Shown here: piece by piece, positions 22,106-22,995 of the stretch
How the letters are laid out: every line of letters starts with the position of its first letter
Position numbering within the stretch: position 1 is the stretch's first letter
NCBI GenBank assembly: GCA_045647525.1
Contig: JAZRMK010000007.1
Location: forward strand, 1-22,995
Direction: 5' to 3'
DNA: 22,995 nucleotides
DNA from: UMGS172 sp045647525
GTDB lineage: Bacteria > Bacillota > Clostridia > Oscillospirales > Acutalibacteraceae
The notes under the pieces: generated by a model
Databases searched by the model: none
The model's input: only the letters and a program-made list of their open reading frames with translations
Told to the model about the DNA's origin: nothing
Made by a program: the position numbers and the translations under genes

Positions 22106-22610
22106 CGTTAAAAATCCCCCCGATTGGTGTGACTGTGACGGTGCGTTTTTCAACGTCAACATCTTTTACAAACTGAGGAACATTGGGCAGATAATACTCG
22201 TTACCGTCCTTCATTATATGCCATACATCATTAGCGCCGGTCTGCGACACATCAGATATAACACCGTATTCAGTACCGTTATCGGCATCAATTACCGAAC
22301 AACCTACAATATCGTCAATTAAATATTGACCTTTTTCAAGCTTTAAGTCAGCTCTGTTTATATAAAGAACCCTGCCGCGAAGTTTTTCCGCAGCATCAAT
22401 GGTATCAACCCCATCAGCTTTCAAAAGGCAGACATTACCGTGAGGACGTGACGCCTTAACTTTAACACATTCGGCACCATTATTATCAAGATAAAACTTT
22501 TTAAATTTTGTAAAAACCTCGGCACTGTCGCACCACTGCTGAACACGCATTTCACCGCGAACGCCGTGAGTACCTACAATTTTACCGGCTTCGATATACT
22601 TTTTAAGCAT
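22095..22610 (-). CDS. rimM: Ribosome maturation factor RimM
   Basis: A 171-residue protein that assists maturation of the 30S head domain and binds ribosomal protein S19. The N-terminal RimM domain starts IEAGKIVGTHGVRGEMRV, and the C-terminal PRC-barrel contains GQYLIDDIVGCSV, GVISDV and YYLPNVPQFVKDVD. The ATG at 22610 is used with GGGGGA 5 nt upstream; the longer frame would run back through the upstream hairpin and is rejected. It lies 70 bp after khpA, with a stem-loop between them. Confidence 0.96.
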   Translation of the reverse strand: MLKKYIEAGKIVGTHGVRGEMRVQQWCDSAEVFTKFKKFYLDNNGAECVKVKASRPHGNVCLLKADGVDTIDAAEKLRGRVLYINRADLKLEKGQYLIDDIVGCSVIDADNGTEYGVISDVSQTGANDVWHIMKDGNEYYLPNVPQFVKDVDVEKRTVTVTPIGGIFNDEI

Positions 22611-22641
22611 ATTATCCCCCAAAATAAAAATAAAGAAGAAA

Positions 22642-22666
22642 CCCCTCAAAATAATTTTTTGAGGGG
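22642..22666 (-). terminator. Intra-operon terminator or attenuator between khpA and rimM
   Basis: A 10-bp perfect stem CCCCTCAAAA/TTTTGAGGGG with a 5-nt loop is followed on the minus strand by the pyrimidine-rich UUUCUUCUUU. The broken U tract suggests partial rather than complete termination. Confidence 0.65.
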
Positions 22667-22680
22667 ATTTTGCCTATAAA

Positions 22681-22914
22681 TCAGTCGATTTCAACAGCAA
22701 TCTTTTCATTGTTACGGTTAGCAGCAGCTCTCATAACAACACGAATAGCCTTAGCTATTCTACCCTGCTTACCAATTACGCGACCCATATCGCCTTCGGC
22801 GACATGAAGATGGTATACAATAACACCCTCTTCATTGGGTTCGTCAACGGTAACAGAGATTTTCTCGGGCTCGGAAACCAAACCTGAGCAAATAGTAACA
22901 AGCAATTCTGTCAT
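22681..22914 (-). CDS. khpA: KH-domain RNA-binding protein KhpA
   Basis: A 77-residue single KH-domain protein (the YlqC family). The GxxG loop is IGKQGRIAKAIR at about residues 47-58. KhpA proteins work with KhpB/EloR in RNA binding and, in pneumococcus, cell-elongation control. The ATG at 22914 has AGGAG upstream. It follows rpsP by 30 bp in the canonical rpsP-khpA-rimM-trmD order of Firmicutes. Confidence 0.95.
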   Translation of the reverse strand: MTELLVTICSGLVSEPEKISVTVDEPNEEGVIVYHLHVAEGDMGRVIGKQGRIAKAIRVVMRAAANRNNEKIAVEID

Positions 22915-22944
22915 ATTTTTTCTCCTGTAAGCCTAGCCGAAAAA

Positions 22945-22995
22945 TTAGATAACGTTGTTCTTCTTAAGAAGATCCTTAACGGTATCGGTAAGCTG
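22945..22995 (-). CDS. rpsP: 30S ribosomal protein S16, C-terminal fragment
   Basis: The last 16 codons, QLTDTVKDLLKKNNVI followed by TAA, match the S16 C-terminal pattern (PTDTVKxLLKK). The gene runs off the right edge. Its position directly before khpA and rimM confirms the call. Confidence 0.88.
   Translation of the reverse strand, partial: QLTDTVKDLLKKNNVI

Overview
The window looks like chromosomal DNA from a low-GC, spore-forming member of the Clostridia, most likely an Oscillospirales/Ruminococcaceae-type gut anaerobe. The grounds are an AT-rich composition (roughly 40% GC by eye), purine-rich Shine-Dalgarno sites before almost every gene, classical TTGACA/TATAAT promoters, many tight U-run terminators, a DUF4364 gene of the clostridial type, and a spoIIGA-sigE sporulation pair. 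Nothing points to a phage, plasmid, insertion sequence or CRISPR array. Most genes are core chromosomal genes.

Layout. 1-1342: the first 15 codons of an unknown leftward gene, a divergent DUF4364 gene, a leftward tRNA-Thr(CGT) and a rightward XRE-type regulator. 1388-6343 (leftward): a carbon-utilisation group in separate transcription units: rhamnulokinase rhaB behind a 26-bp near-palindrome, a TetR regulator, an Ldh2-family malate/lactate-type dehydrogenase and a PutP-like sodium/solute symporter. 6595-8724 (rightward): a two-gene COG0523 (CobW-like) GTPase operon. The first protein carries a 92-residue His/Cys-rich metal-binding insert; the second lacks the CxCC motif and is fused to a YcgQ/DUF1980-like C-terminal domain. 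8773-10745 (leftward): sigE, spoIIGA (behind a Spo0A-type promoter with a 21-bp spacer) and a small membrane protein. 11055-11876 (rightward): an OGG1-type 8-oxoguanine glycosylase. 11908-13932 (leftward): an LtaS-type phosphoglycerol transferase. 14057-18370 (leftward): a lon-engB-lysA operon. 18491-20778 (leftward): a tyrA-pncB operon. 20918-21181 (leftward): HPr. 21413-22995 (leftward): the ribosome/tRNA-maturation cluster rpsP(partial)-khpA-rimM-trmD.

Most of the window is ordinary. The parts most worth following up are the His/Cys-rich GTPase and its DUF1980-fused partner, which may be a metal-trafficking module, and several operator-like inverted repeats that sit on or next to well-formed promoters (rhaB, ptsH, tyrA, lon). 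The spoIIG-like promoter and a cluster of DnaA-box-like 9-mers beside a 0A-box sequence upstream of the glycosylase gene are also of interest. I saw no convincing entirely new multi-gene system. Several start codons are set here at an internal ATG with a good ribosome-binding site rather than at the longest possible reading frame.
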